Source of the DNA: Spirogloea muscicola
Taxonomy: Eukaryota > Streptophyta > Zygnematophyceae > Spirogloeales > Spirogloeaceae
Length of the DNA: 64,000 nt
NCBI GenBank assembly: GCA_009602725.1
Contig: WELB01000079.1
Span: 109,529 to 173,528 of the forward strand
Direction: 5' to 3'
The translations under genes were made by a program, and so were the position numbers. Positions 34,101-47,400 of the stretch are shown in pieces. The notes beneath the pieces were generated by a model, which saw only the letters and a list, made by a program, of their open reading frames with translations, ran no database searches and was not told the DNA's origin. Each line of letters begins with the position of its first letter. Positions within the stretch are counted from its first letter, which is position 1.

Positions 34101-35497
34101 ATGTTCTGCAATAGGTGGTAGTGCTTTCCGAAGATGATGATGATGAGTTTCCCAGATGAGTTCACCAGCTGACTTCATATTCATGTTGCCACGATTGGCT
34201 ATAACGCTTGACTTTGGGTTGTCATTGTCACAGATCAGATCTACAGTAGGTACTGTACCTACTGTTGACAACCCCCAGGAAGCTGCCGCCTCTGACGATT
34301 TCGCCAGCCTCTGCTTCCCAACCAATGCCACGTACATTTGCAGCTTGCCTTTGCTTTCCCCTCCGATTGTTGCAGTCATGGCTCTGGTGGGAATCATGGC
34401 TCTGGTGGGAATGATAAGGAGGATAAGCACCTCATCAAATAGGATGTGCGTAAAGCACGAAAGGGCATGCTTCACATGTATTAGGAGATGCAGCTTCAAA
34501 GGCAAGAACCTATCTAAGTTTGAGATAGGCTTTTGATTATGATTCTTCAGTGGTGCTCACCAGTGGCCTATTTGTTAGATCAAGCACAAACATTCATAGG
34601 ACTGGCTGATTCCTTCTGCTTCTCATGGTGGACCACTTGTTTGCACCTCATGACACAGAACCAACATAGCTGGCCCCTGCCTGAACTGCAAGATGAAACG
34701 TGCAGATCAACAAAAAAGGGCAGTGCTTATTGATACCTGTTTGATTGTATATACTGGTATAACCAGCCTGAGCGCAGGGAAGCTATTGGCTAGATTTCCA
34801 GCGATCAACTTGCAGTTTGATGGCATTGGCCGCTTTTATAACATCCCTCCTTTGAGCTACACATACACGCAGGACTCTGGCGTAGGATTCTTTGCCTGCT
34901 TGACCTTTGTGCTAGAGGAAGATATTGATTGATTGATCACAATAGAGCAGCAGTTGTCTTTGACAGGCAGGTTTGTCATTCTGATTGATGCTGTATATGG
35001 GTTTTGTTTGCTTATGTCAAGGGATTTGCTTCCAATGTTGCACTGTTCCACCTTGACACTGAGGCGTGCTCCGTTTGCAGAATAAGGACTATCCATGGCT
35101 TTGCACACGCACATTTCCTGCAGCCACTTCTGACGGGATTGTGGTAGTGGTTGGAGGTACATTCTTCACTGTGCATGTATGACTCGCACAATAGGCATTG
35201 CCAGCAATGTTGCACTCTCTGCGGACATGTGAGGATTTGCAGCTGCTGAATTCAGAGGTTGCATGTTACTGCAAATCTGTCCGCATACATGGTGAGTTCT
35301 GTTCCCTCGGAAGACCTTACAAACAAAGCGAAGCAAGAGCCTAGGATAACAATAAAAACCTGACAGGTCATCATGTTTCAGATTTGTGGATGCGTAATTT
35401 TCTGGTAGTCCATGATCGAGGGAACAACCGCTTGGGTTGGACGGCGCAGACTTGTGAGCTGTCCTTACTCTTGCACCTCAGGTCAAAGCACATCTAG
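31177..35497 (+). CDS. Pepsin-like (A1) aspartic protease, plant atypical type
   Basis: This is an A1-family aspartic endopeptidase resembling the plant aspartic proteinase-like 1/2 group. Exons read: 31177-31321, 31512-31747, 32056-32234, 32354-32480, 32612-32736, 32984-33112, 33262-33405, 33582-33695, about 33815-33977, 34234 to about 34400 (end unclear), about 34780-34881, 35081-35156, 35367-35497. The first catalytic motif is in [16 protein letters not shown] then [16 protein letters not shown]. The flap region is [29 protein letters not shown] follows. The second catalytic motif is [12 protein letters not shown], with Gln where DSGTT is usual. The end, [19 protein letters not shown], matches the family C-terminus. 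A hydrophobic stretch, [14 protein letters not shown], sits about 70 residues in, so an internal signal or a later start is possible. The splice between exons 10 and 11 is unresolved. Confidence 0.85.
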
Positions 35498-36069
35498 TGT
35501 CTTATTGCTGGCAGGTAGGTGTAGCCGCCATGGAATGAGGTCAGAGCTCGATGTGGGCAATCGGGGTTGCCTCGTCTCTTTGCTCATGTGCCTGTTCTTG
35601 ATGTTCCCTCCATGCACACTCTGTGCAGGTGCTTGACCAAGTGCAGGTGCATGACCAGCGCCACACACAAGTCAATCCAAAGGTGCCATCTGCATGGTAG
35701 GCGCACAAGAGGAGGCCCAGGCATTGTCCTGCCACTTATCTGACCGGCAGAGATGCACCTTAATCCTGCATTCAGCTCGTCAAGAGTTGGTTGGCCATGG
35801 TGTAGGTCACGATTGCCGAGGGTGCTATGCTGGTCGTGCACTACAGATCCTGCGCTCCACTGAAACCAGGCTAGCACTCTTAGCACGATAGCATTAGGGG
35901 ACCGCTTGTGAGGCATGCCTATGAGCCGCTCCCTGCTTAGCTCAGCTCCAGCAGGGCCCATAGGCATTCCTCGCAAGCGCTCTCAAGCTTTTGTACGCCA
36001 ACGTCTGGGACGTATTTAGTTCGCCAGTGCTTTCTCTGCTGACTGGCGGCCTTACTGACTCGCTTCACG
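35498..36069. other. Aspartic protease 3' flank: no gene seen
   Basis: No coding exon or recognisable repeat is seen. It presumably includes the protease 3' UTR. Confidence 0.4.
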
Positions 36070-36810
36070 CCTCCAACTCGGGGCTCCCATGACGACCGTG
36101 CCTGACTGGGTGACAGCCCAAGAGGGAGAGTGGAAAGGGAGGCAGTACAAGGACCAACACGCTGGAGACCGTTGCCATCCGTGCGGCACGGACATCTCCG
36201 GCGGCTACGCCTACAGGTGCTCCTCCCTCCACCAGCTTCTTGCTGAGCAGGTCATCACATGCCGCCATAGTGGGGGGCCCAGCTTGGGGCATACCATCGT
36301 ACTGCAGGCAAGCTACAGTATGCAGCGCTTGCTGGGCTGCATCGCCCGCAGTGCCTGGTACTTCAAGCGACCATGGCGGCCCCTTAGCCAGGCCCCCAGC
36401 TTTTGTGGCAGTGCTGTGGCTCTGCAATTTAGCCTATACGACTTGTGTGTGCTCACTCGTGGTACTAAAGCAACCCTCCACCCGTCCTTCGGCCTATTTC
36501 CGAGCCCCTCCTGACATAGGGCTTCGCCTTGTCATTCTTTTGTGGGCTGGCCCTTCAGCAGCCCTCTTCGGCCCCTTTGGAGCTATTTCTTCCACATTGC
36601 GTAGCCCCATCGTTCTGCACTTTCTTTGCCTTACCATGCAACAGTAAATTGGCTTGGATTGTCCTGCCTTTTAGAAAGAAAAAAAGCCTTTTGGCTTTTG
36701 GCAAATCGCGCGTCTTCTCCTGCGGCGGCGGTTTCCGTCAGGGCGACGTCTTTCCCCCGGCTAGCTACTCAGACTTGCATCTCCTGACTAGAGGTTACTG
36801 AGCGCCCTCT
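36070..36810 (+). mobile_element. Degraded retroelement fragments (family A) with tail
   Basis: Plus-strand frames at 36130-36200 spell KGRQYKDQHAGDR and then DISGGY. This resembles the K..KY.DHP..D...P...D..G segment of the better copy at 56.3 kb. LQFSLYDLCVLTRG at 36425-36470 and SYSDLHLLTRGY-stop at 36765-36801 are two further ORF ends. Frameshifts separate them. This is a decayed, stacked set of insertions. Confidence 0.55.
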
Positions 36811-37270
36811 GGCTGATGTCTGAAGAAAGGGCTCGCCCATAGAGAAGAGGCGCTGGCAAAGAAGAAGAAGTGGCACTCCCAATGGGGGCAAGGGCTGCAA
36901 AAAGCCAGCCCAAAAAGAATGGACAATGTCCAAAGCTAAAGAAAGAGATGCCGAAGAAGGACTACAACACCAAACACAACAACACAGTAGGGAAGCTCAA
37001 TACCACGAGTGAGCCACAGCAGGTCAGAATAGCTCGATGCGGGGAAGGAGGCGCTCCGCCGAGACCCGGAGGCGGCGGCGGCGGCTTAGTCCTAGTCCCC
37101 AGGCATGGACTGTGGTGTAGTTCTTCTTCTCTATGCGAGCCCTCTCTTCTTTCTATGGGCGAGCCCGTTCTTCTTTTTCGGCACCTCTTTCTTTGGCTTG
37201 GGATATTGTCCATTCTTTTTGGGCTGGCTTTGCCAGCCACTCTTCTCTATGGGCGAGCACTTCTTCCTGC
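36811..37270. repeat. Inverted pair of hairpin repeats
   Basis: Minus-sense units at 36826-36960 (CTCGCCCATAGAGAAGAGG, AGCCAGCCC, AATGGACAATGTCCAAAG) face a plus-sense unit at 37175-37260 (CTTTCTTTGGCTTGG, ATTGTCCATTC, GGGCTGGCTTTGCCAGCC at 37221-37238, CTATGGGCGAGCACTTCTTC). The pair forms a long inverted repeat around about 200 bp of GC-rich spacer. Confidence 0.65.
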
Positions 37271-37555
37271 TCCTGCAAAAATTCAACAGGGCTGCCTTTG
37301 CACAGACTCTTATAGACATCAGAGGCAGCCTGCCTAAGCAACCACGGCGGGGCTTGCCACCGCTTGAGCGGAGCGACCGACAGTGTCACAGTGGAGCGCT
37401 GGCGCCACGATGACCCCGGAAGGCTTAAACCCCGGGGTTTAAGGGCCTTGCTCTGCCCAGAGCCCGGGGGGCCTCCCACCGCCACCTCGCCTCCTGGCGG
37501 CGGCGGCGCGAGGAGCGGCGGCGGCGGCGGCGCGAGGAGCGGCGCTGGCGGCGGC

Positions 37556-37921
37556 NNNNNNNNNNNNNNNNNNNNNNNNNNNNNNNNNNNNNNNNNNNNN
37601 NNNNNNNNNNNNNNNNNNNNNNNNNNNNNNNNNNNNNNNNNNNNNNNNNNNNNNNNNNNNNNNNNNNNNNNNNNNNNNNNNNNNNNNNNNNNNNNNNNNN
37701 NNNNNNNNNNNNNNNNNNNNNNNNNNNNNNNNNNNNNNNNNNNNNNNNNNNNNNNNNNNNNNNNNNNNNNNNNNNNNNNNNNNNNNNNNNNNNNNNNNNN
37801 NNNNNNNNNNNNNNNNNNNNNNNNNNNNNNNNNNNNNNNNNNNNNNNNNNNNNNNNNNNNNNNNNNNNNNNNNNNNNNNNNNNNNNNNNNNNNNNNNNNN
37901 NNNNNNNNNNNNNNNNNNNNN
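37556..37921. other. Assembly gap (366 N)
   Basis: An N run is flanked on the left by GGCGGCGCGAGGAGC repeats and on the right by a run of about 20 A. It lies just upstream of RPAP1 and probably hides the start of that gene. Confidence 0.99.
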
Positions 37922-38075
37922 AAAAAAAAAAAAAAAAAAAAGGCCGGTCGCCGGCCCGAGCCGCTTCGCGAGGAAGGCGGAGGCCTCCCTGCCGCTGCCG
38001 CCGCCTCTGACGGCGCCCGCTGAGGCAGCCGGCAGGCGGGATGGCGGCGGCGGCGGCGGCGGCAGTGTCGCAGGC

Positions 38076-41000
38076 ATGGCGAGCTACTCCGACGCGGCCA
38101 GAGTTAGGGCGGCGGCTCCACTGCCGGCCGCGCAGGCCGTTGCAGCAGGGGCAATGAGCGAGCGTGAGGAGATCCATCTGGAGAACCAGGCGGCCGTCGC
38201 GGCCATGTCGCCGGAGGAGATCGCGGACGCGCGGGCCGAGCTGCTGGCCAGGCTCCCCGCGCCTGCGCTGGCGATGATCCGCCGCCGGGCGGCCGCCGCT
38301 GGCAGGGGCTCTGAGGGGCCCCCGCCGCCGACTGCCATTCCTGGAGACGGCGTCAGCGCAAAGCCGGGCCAGAGGCCTTCAGTCGAGCGGGCAGAGTTCA
38401 AGTCGCCGACGTACGATCTGGGGACCAAAAACCAGGCAGCGCCAGAGGAGGAGGCTGTCGTGGAGGAGGCGATGGAGGAGGACGACGACGGCGGCGCAGC
38501 TCAGTGGGTCGGCCGTGTGGAGCGCGTGCGGCGGCTGCGGTTCTCGCTGGCCGGGGAGCCCATGGCCGCCCAGGCGGCTGCCGAGGTGGAGCAGGCGCTC
38601 GGCCTCGGCGCGCTGCCGCCCCCGCTTCCAGGCCAGTGCTCTGCGGCGGCAGCCGACGACAGCATGAATTTAGGATTCAGGGTTTCAGGGGACTAGGATT
38701 TGGGTTAGGGTTTAAGGGTTGTAGTTAGGCACTCTCCTGCGCTCCGTCCTCGAGCGCCCATGTGAGGCTTGCCGTTGCAAAGGCAGCACGACGACTTTCC
38801 GCGGGCTGAATGCTGCTAACCATGTCCTTCACCTGCTGGCTCCGCGGTGCAGATGGCAGCGATCCCGCCGCCGCCGTCAGCGAGCGGCTCGCTGTAGAGC
38901 GAGACCTGCTGCGCGCCGAGGGCGACCCTGCCCGTGGTGGCTACTCGCTTAAAGAGGCAACCATCCTCAGCCGAAGCTCGGTGAGCATCCATTGGTCAAC
39001 ACTCTGCCCTTTCATGGCTCCCGGCAAGCATACAAGCATGCGCTCTTCTTCTGTCTCCACCATTTGTGCGCTAGAATGCTGGCGGTTCATAATGCTGGCG
39101 GTCTATGCTTCAAAGTCAACGGCTTAGGAGCTCTTATAAGGTTGAGGGCTTAGCAGCTCTATCAAGGTTGCAGCGACGAGAGTTGAATTTATGCAGGAGC
39201 TTGCCCTCTCTGCTTTCCTGGTCAAGTAGTGCTTTCCTGGTTAAGTAGTGTTGTGAATGCTCAACCTCACTCTTTTCTTTTTCATGAATGGAAGCAGGAC
39301 TGGAGGTAGAGCTGCGTGTCCAGCTTGCTGACAGTTACTCTCTCAACTGCATCTAACCAGGTGGCGGGCCAAAGGGCTGCCGGTCTGAAGCTCATTACCG
39401 CCGTCCTGTCAAGGGCCACCACCGGCTTGACGCAGGGAGGGCCGGCAGAGGGCCTGCCATTGCCTGGAGGACCGGCTGGGGATTGTGGTGCTTCCGCGCC
39501 TTCTGAGGCTGCTGCAAGTTCAGCGGACTGGCCGGCCATTTGGGCATACACAACGGGGCCGCAACTCCAGCTAACTCTCATCCTTCGGTAAGCTGCTGCA
39601 GCTTACCAGAAATTTGTATTCGATAATGCAATCATTTGCAGGATAGTCGAGGTACTGGCGGTTTTGGTCATACGGTGGTCACACTTGTGCAACCATTGTC
39701 CGACCAGAGGAGTAGCCTGAGCCCTTGTGTTTAGGGACATCTGCTGTAATCTTCTGTAGTACTTTTCAAGCTTGACTTGCTTAGCTTTCTGTATCCACTT
39801 GCAGCCTGGCATAAGAGGCAGTGCCCACTCTGCCCACCTTAGATAACATCGTCCAATGCGCGGTAATTTCTACGGAGCACAGGGCTGCAAGTGTTCACAT
39901 GACATCTGCAGCTCGTGGACAGGATGGCGCTGGATGACAACAGCGCGACAGTCCAGCTGGGGGCTGTGCACGCACTGCACGCGCTACTCTGCTGTGCTGC
40001 CAACGAGGCATACTTTGACAAGCTCGAGGTTTGCAGCTCTTGCCCCGAGCTCCTCCTCCGCACATTTCGCGCTACAACCAAAATGCCACAACTAGCTTGA
40101 ATTATACCTCAGCTACACCTCAACTTTGTACCTTCTGCTAGACCTCAGGTCTTAGCAGCCTGACTTCTTCATGTCCAGGGTTGCTGCATAAAATTGTCTT
40201 GCTTGTCATCCTTCTGCTGCTGACCGCTGTGGTTCATTGACTGTTATTTCCGGTCCCCTCCGCAGTGCCAGTGGAGAGGAGAGGAGGTCGTGGCCACGTG
40301 CCCAATCTTTCGCCGCAGGAAAGCCTCAGCACGCGAGTACAGCGGTGGAGCGAGGTGGAAGGACAATGTGAAGCCGGAGGATTTTGCGCCTGCTCTTGGC
40401 GCGGCAGCTGAGATTGAGGTGGAGGCCACGAAGGGCGTCGTGGGTGCCACAGAAGCGGGGAGGACGGTTGCGAGCGACGCGGACGTCGCAAGCCGGGACG
40501 TGGTAGCCGGCCTCATCCGCATGGGGGTGCTGCCCCGGATCCGGTACCTCCTGGAGGTCTCACCTCCCCTGCTCCACTATCAATGCTCCGCCACCATACC
40601 TTGCCATGTTGCTCCTGTTAGTGATGTATGTAGCTATGTGGCTGCCAACAAACTAATGAAGCTCTGAGCTTGACTCTGACCTCCACACAAATTCTGCCTC
40701 TGGAACATTGTGCTGTGAGTGTGTTCAGGTCGTTCAGCTGCCGGCAGCAGACCAGCCCTTCATTGAGATACTGGTTGCCATTGCCCGGCACTCAGAGGCG
40801 GCAGCTGCAGCCGTGCTCGACTGCCCGCACCTGATCAATGCTCTGCAGGCGCGCTTCCTGAGAGCCAGCATCAACACAAGTGCGACCGCCATCACCATCA
40901 AGCTGCTCAAGGTGTCTCTCATTTCCATGGTCTCTGTCCATGGCAGTCCTGCCACATGCATGCGCGAACACTGTTAATCTCCATCTCGTGGGCAATCTGC

Positions 41001-43825
41001 ATAGACCATCCTAATGGTAGTAATTGACACTGTCATCCTTGTCCTCCCTTGGCTTAGGTACTGTGTCAGGCCAGTGCGGCCTGCGCAGCGCAGCTGGCCA
41101 CCTCTGGGCTCCTCCACCTCGCCGTCTGCCATCTCCTGCGACAGTCCCCGCTGGCGCAGGCGCCTGGTGTCCGTGGCCGCGCTGCGGCGCTGGCACCCAG
41201 TCCAGCGCAGCAGCCCAGTGTCGCAGTCGAAGGCCTCCGCTTGTGGCGCGTGTGCCTGCAGTACCGCTTCGGCCGTGCCGACCTGTCGGATCTCTACCCG
41301 CAGCTCTGCCTCTGGGCCACAGCTTCGGACGCCGGACCGCCAACGTCAGCGCTAGCTCGGGAGGCCTACTTGGCGCTCGAGGCGCTGAGCCCCGCCCTTC
41401 CCAGGCTCCGCCGCCTCCCGCAGGGCAGGGTGGACCCTTCGTCAGGTGTTGCAGGCGGCCACTTCAGTTGGCAGATGGCGCTGGCCCTTGTGGACAGCGC
41501 GCTCGACTGGCTGGTGCCCAATGCGGTCACGGCGGCAGCCGGCGGCGGCGTGGACGGCCTGGCAGCCATGGCGGTCGTGGTGCACTTTTTGGCCACCGTG
41601 TGCGCGCTCGGCTTGCCCGAAGGAGCGCCGCAGGACGAAGGTCTGGGGACCGACGAAGCAGGCCGTCATGGAAACGGCGGAGCCTGGCTGCCGCCCTTCC
41701 TGGGCGAGGTCCGCGAGCGCCTCGCCGCCAGCGGCCTGCTGGACGGCGCCCCGCTTCAGACGCTCCTCGCCGCGTCTGCACAGAGCGGTGACAACGAGCT
41801 GGCTCTGGCGGCCACCAGCTGCTTGCATGGCGTTCACCGGCTGGCGGTGGCCCTGCCGCTGCCGCAGGGGCACGCCGACCTCTCTGAGCGGCTACTGAGA
41901 GCCTTCGGGTCGGCTCTGCTGGAGAACCGTGCGCCCCTGTCGGCGTGCACGGTGGGCGGCCGTGGTGGGCCAGCGCCGGGCCCCGGCGTGGGCTGGGGTC
42001 GGCGGCAGAGTGGCGATCCCCAGTACTGGTCTCTGCCGACCGCCGTCCTGCAGGCCAAGGCCCGCGTCGCCGCCGATCTGATGGAGACGACGGGTCAGCA
42101 GTCGGAGCCTGAGCTGGCAACAGGTCGCAGCTTGAGCTACTGTGATGCGCCAGACGGGCGGGGCAACGAGGACGGAGGTGCCGTGCGGCACTTTCGCTTC
42201 AAGGTCGGGCTCGCAGTCGCAGGCCTGGCGGGGCCGGGCGACAGCGCGCTGCTTGCGAGGGTGCTGCTGTCGGCTGTTCTGGACGAGCGAGCACTCGGCG
42301 ATCTGCTGGAGCAGCTTGCGTCGCACATGTCGCTGGATGGCGCCGGTGGCGAGACTTCGGCGCTCGCTGCCCTGCCGGCCCGCATCAGGAGGCTTCTGCT
42401 CCCGCACTACGTCACGGAGTGGTTGTCAGTCAAGGAGCGGCCGCAGCGTGCCGCCGTTACGGAAGCCGGGGATGTGCAGCCCGGCGGCCTGGCACCAGTC
42501 CCCGAGGCGGAGGACGAGCACGGTGCTGAGGCAGAGGCGGCTCCAGGGCGGCTGGCGGAGGCGTGGGTGGGCCAGCGGCTGCCGCTCCCAGAGCACTGGC
42601 TTCTGAGCGCCCTCGCCGCCCCTCGCGGAGCCGACGGCGGCGCATCGGCCGCGGACGTGGTTGAAGCTGGGCTGGTCCTCGCGCTCTGCACTCTGGAAGC
42701 TGGCTGGCCAGAAGGCTCGCCGGTGTTCTCGGTGCCGCAGGTCCTGCACGGCCTCTCGCAGGCGTTTGTGGCGAGCGATGGCGTCATCGCAGGCGGGCTC
42801 GCGCACAGCGCGGTGCTCGCCTTGCAGGACTGGTGCGGCCGGCATTCGCTCACTGGCGTCTGCTTCGGTCCCTCCTACGCCACAATGGCGGAGCAGCTGG
42901 CGAACCACTTCTCGGACACTTCATACGGGGATCGATTGTATGGTCGTCAGGTGGCAGTGCTGCTGGCTCCGCCGGTGGCGTGCGCGGAGGTGCGCTCGGC
43001 GACCTGGCAGGCGCTGGCCAACTCGGGGAGCCTCGCCCTGCTCCCAGACCTCGCCGACTGCTTCTTCGCACCTGACAGCTATCTGTCTCTACCTCAGGTG
43101 CGATTCGACAAGCGCTAATAATGCAAGATCCTAAACCCATATAGTAAAAATCTGGAACCCTGACCTATGACTATGAGAGGTGTGCAATCCGTACATCTTC
43201 CATAGTGGTTCTCGATTTCGGTACATTTTTCATCAAATGCATCTGCTCAAGCCTTGGACACATGAAAGCAGAAACAATTTGTCAATCTTATTCAGACTAT
43301 GGCTCTTGCAAATGGCAGGAAAGTGCTGCAATGCTCGACCTGTACGTGTCTGCATTCACGTCAGGAGCGTGGAAAAGAGCCCGCAGCAATGCACCCTCGA
43401 TGACTCATACTCTGGCACTCCACTATACTTGCATCTTCCTTTTCCAAGACTGGCCAAGTATCAGCTCGGAGGACGCGGCCAAGAGGGTCACTGTCATCAG
43501 CAGACTCTTGAGAGCCACTGCATCTCAGGTCCTCTGGCCCTTCTCTTTCCCTGCATGCATGCTGCTACTACAATCTGCTATAGCCAGGACGCCAGGTAAA
43601 AGAGTTGCATCTCTATAGCATCAGCTGCTCTTAAATGTCGCTTTTAAATGTTGAGTGCAGAACGCTGTTCTTCAGCTCGTCAGCTACAACCCCCCACATG
43701 GGCAACTGCAATTGCTGCCAAACATCGAGCGCATCCGCCTCCTGGACAATGCGTGCATCAGTTCACCCGACATTGCATCCAACTTGGCAAAGCTGAGGCT
43801 CTCACTTGAGTCCTCAGGCTCCTGA
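38076..43825 (+). CDS. RPAP1: RNA polymerase II-associated protein 1 (RPAP1 / MINIYO)
   Basis: RPAP1 (MINIYO in plants) is needed for assembly and nuclear import of RNA polymerase II and for the switch to differentiation. Nine exons: 38076-38635, 38860-38980, 39361-39587, 39923-40028, 40266-40556, 40729-40911, 41058-43097, 43319-43528, 43661-43825; 1,300 residues from this ATG. The N-terminal RPAP1 motif is ENQAAVAAMSPEEIADARAE and LLARLP. The RPAP1 C-type motif is RFSLAGEPM, then ERDLLRAEGDPARGGYSLKE. Helical repeats follow: IWAYTTGPQLQL spliced to RMALDDNSATVQLGAVHALH, then VVAGLIRMGVLPRIRYLLE. Exon 7 is 2,040 nt with no intron. The end contains MLDLYVSAFTSGAWKRA and LVSYNP. The frame stays open upstream to the gap and plant MINIYO is longer (about 1,460 residues), so the true start probably lies in the N run. 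The exon 1/2 splice is the least certain. Confidence 0.9.
38660..38722 (+). repeat. Degenerate telomere-like repeat in RPAP1 intron 1
   Basis: TTTAGGATTCAGGGTTTCAGG and TTTGGGTTAGGGTTTAAGGG form an imperfect array of the plant-type TTTAGGG unit, just inside intron 1 of RPAP1. Confidence 0.55.
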
Positions 43826-44418
43826 GCAGCTGAGCTTGAGGATCGTTGCTGCCGTTCATGTCTGCCTGACTGGTGGCTTGCAGCCTATTTTGGCTGAGGA
43901 GCTCAACAAACCTTGTCTAGCTGAGAGCATGGCTTGCTTCTAGACTCCTGCAATCATGTGGCATGTTGCGTCTTGCGTGTGTTACTTGCACTGGTCAGTC
44001 AAGTCTTGATCAGGCAACTACAACAGGGCATGCAACGGTCTTGCAAACACCGTGGTTGTGTATATACAGTACAATCTGGTCAAATAATAGCTAGTTGACT
44101 TGGTTGTAAGGGCAAGTTTGTGACAAGCCAAAGTAACCCAATGTGACCTGCTCAACCATGGCCGAATGTGGGCCAAGGATTTGAGGGGTTGTGCCGAATG
44201 TCGGCAACAAGTCAGCACTTGCCCAGAAAAGGTATGGGTGAGCTTCTTGCCAACCACAGTACCAAATTATGCTACATAATTGTGACTGACAAAGCTGGGG
44301 TCTGTACCTGTAAAGGGTGAGGCCATAAGCTCATTGGCTCAAACTACAGTCTATAGAAAAATTCTTTTTTCAGGGAACATGTTTACTCCCAAACTTGGAT
44401 CTTTGCCAGCCAAATTGA
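43826..44418. other. Convergent intergenic RPAP1 / ABCB29
   Basis: 593 bp lie between the stop codons of two convergent genes. Apart from the two presumed 3' UTRs I see nothing: no repeat, RNA gene or open frame of note. Confidence 0.5.
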
Positions 44419-47400
44419 TCATTGCGGGACTGCAACCTGAGCCCTGCTGTAGAGGGAGGCGTAGCGGGAGTTGGCTGTTGCGAGTAAGGAAGCATGGTCA
44501 CCCTCCTCCACAATCGTCCCCCCCTCCAGCACTAGGATCCTGTCTGCCCTTTGAATAGTGCCCAGTCGGTGAGCAATGACCAAGACCTGGCGCAACATGT
44601 ACACAAACTCTAGCATGGTGATTGGGCAGTCAGCATACAGCAGAGTGCACATACTTATTTTGATGACATACCTAGCAGCCACGAATGAACAGTAAGGGTA
44701 AGCACATTGAAGGGAAACAACCAGATTTGTCAAGTCAAGCCAGCGCTTACAGTTCTTGTGCTCATAAGCCTCTCAAGAGCTTCCTGGACAAGGCCTTCTG
44801 ACTCATTATCCAGAGCAGACGTAGCTTCGTCCAATATAAGTATCGAGGGCTCATGGTAGATGGCTCTTGCAATTGCTAACCTGGAGTATGGAAGCGTGCG
44901 ACATGGGTCAGAAGAGAATCGTTCAGCGAAGCTTCTGTAAGCAAGATATTCTGGGTACGCCCGAAGTTCCGCATTGAAAACGAATAGTATGCTGTCTAGT
45001 CACAATATTTATGTCAACCCCTTGACTCCGCGACACTGCATGCCACATCTTGGCCAACTTAAGCACTGACCTCTGTCTTTGTCCTCCGGAAAGTGACGTA
45101 GCTCTATCTCCTAGATGCGTATCATAACCTTGAGGCAACCGAGCAATGAAGCTGTGCGCATTGGCTAGCCGCGCACAGGTCTCAATTCTTGAAGGATCCA
45201 CATGTTCTGGGAGGACACCATATGCAATGTTTGCAGAAACTGAACCCGTGAATAGTACCTATATAACAGGCAGGGTTAATAGCTTGACTTGCTCTGAGTA
45301 TTATAGCACAATATAGGATATCTTAGATCGGTGTCAGCCACACTTTAGTTATCATACTTAAGCCAGTGACATACTTAAGCCAGTGAAGCTGAGCATATGA
45401 CACTGGGCATGCCTAAAGACTCACTGTATCCTGAGTCACAATGCCCACAGCCTGCCGAAGGCTCTTCAGAGTAACGTCCCTTAGGTTATGGCCATCGACA
45501 GAAATACTCCCTGTAATCAGTACAGAGACACAGTCCTATAGTGCTCAGCAACTCTGCACACTCTCAACAGCAAGTGCTTTTGTCCAGTGACAAACAGGCA
45601 AGCTTCTTGGTGTACGCAGTCAGCTTGGCTATTGTCAGCAACTCATATAGTGGGCAGGATGAACCCTTTGAACAAGGGTTCACGCCCTCCTCTAACTCAA
45701 GGCAGGCGTGAGGGACCTGATTGAGTGATGCCACCCGGTGTCTGATGTCAGAGTGACTTATTAAGACAAATCGATCAACGATGAAGTGCTCACCTAGTAC
45801 AGGATCGTAAAGACGGAGTGCAAGCTTGACCAGCGTTGTTTTGCCTCCACCAGAAGGCCCCACAATGGCGACGGTTTCCCCGGACTTGACTTTCAAAGTC
45901 AATGCAGATAATATCCACGGTTGTCCTATTTCATAGGCGAAATTGACATTCTCAAAGGTAATGTCTCCTTGCACTGATCTCAGCACTGTGGCCCCATCCT
46001 TCTCCACCACCTGACATTAACAAGAATGCAACATGGAAGTGACTGGAGCAGTCTTCGCAATGCCTTGTCTAGCCAAACTTGCATAGCATGTATGTCCAGA
46101 ATCAAGTTGTTGTTCTAAAGAGCGCACCATAATGTCCTGGGATGACTGGTGACACTTCGAAGGACTTACTCAACAAAACAAGGTGTACACATACAACCAA
46201 TGCCAATCCTTCTGGAGAGCACAGTCAGGAGCTGTAGGATGATGTATGACCTTTGGAGCCAGGGTCGCAAGCGCAAGCAGTCGCTCAATTGCAGGTTCCC
46301 CTTGCTTGATCTCATTGTACGCGCTCCCAACTGACTGCACTTAGCTATCCCACAAGTACACGAGAACAAATCAGGGCTTCGCAGAACTCCCGAGGAAAAC
46401 ACAACACAAACAATTGTAGGCTGTATTGACTGTATACAGCCTGATTGTTTTGTATTGGCCTGTAAAGGGTGCCACGACAAGCTTGCTTTCCTCCAACTTT
46501 ACACTAACAACAATGTTGGCAAGTACGAAGATCTAGATGTTCTAAGTTCAAGGAAAGTGACAGGGTGCAACTGAGGCGATGTTGACACCTGTATGGGATC
46601 AATGAGGAAGATGAGGGACGTGAGGAACGAAACCATGCCCTGCCCGGTGAACGTGCCCCTGGAGATGGCCCAGGTCCCCACTAAGAAGAGCGCCAACACG
46701 GTGAGCGCATAGACGCCAGTGATGACCTCCGGGATGAAGGCCTTCATCTTCCGCTTACGCAGTCTGGCAACACAGTCTGTGGCTGCGAGCGCCTCAAACC
46801 GGCGCTCCTCGAACTCCTCTGCTGCGTGGGCCTTGACAACAAGCGCCGCACCCAATACCTGAAGAAAGGACGGTGGGCTTGAAGTATGGGCGACGAGCTG
46901 CAAGCTACACCGCTCTGGTGAAGCATCTCAGGAGTTTGGATAATGTAGTTGAAAGTGAGGTGATCGAAAAGAGACGGTGCAAAGACATTATATGGTTATA
47001 ATGTCATTAGGCAGAAGCAGAAGGGGCAGGGACCTCATTGATGTATGCTGCAAGGCTGGCAATGGAGTCCTGGCCCTTGCGCGAGAGGCCGCGCAGCTTC
47101 TCGCCAAGGACAGCGATGACGACTGACATCAGTGGAAGCACCTGTTTCCACACAATGCAAATATCAGATAGTGAAGTACGACGAGTGGGCTACGTGCCTC
47201 CATCGAAGATAGATGGCAGGAGGTCGTCCACGGGACTCACGCAGAAGGTCGCAAGCGTGAGGAGAGGGCTCAGCGTGACCATGCGGCCGAACATGGCAGC
47301 CAGCTGCACGATCGAAGGCACCAGCATCTGGACCACGCCCAGCGGCACAGTGAGCTAGCTGTAGCAGGCCGACGTCCTGGCTGCTCACAACGTTCCTCGG

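Noticed and set aside
41241-43118. A separate 625-codon single-exon gene
   Set aside because: It is the interior of RPAP1 exon 7. The frame starts upstream at 41058 in phase with exon 6, and the splice donor at 43098 leads in phase to exon 8.
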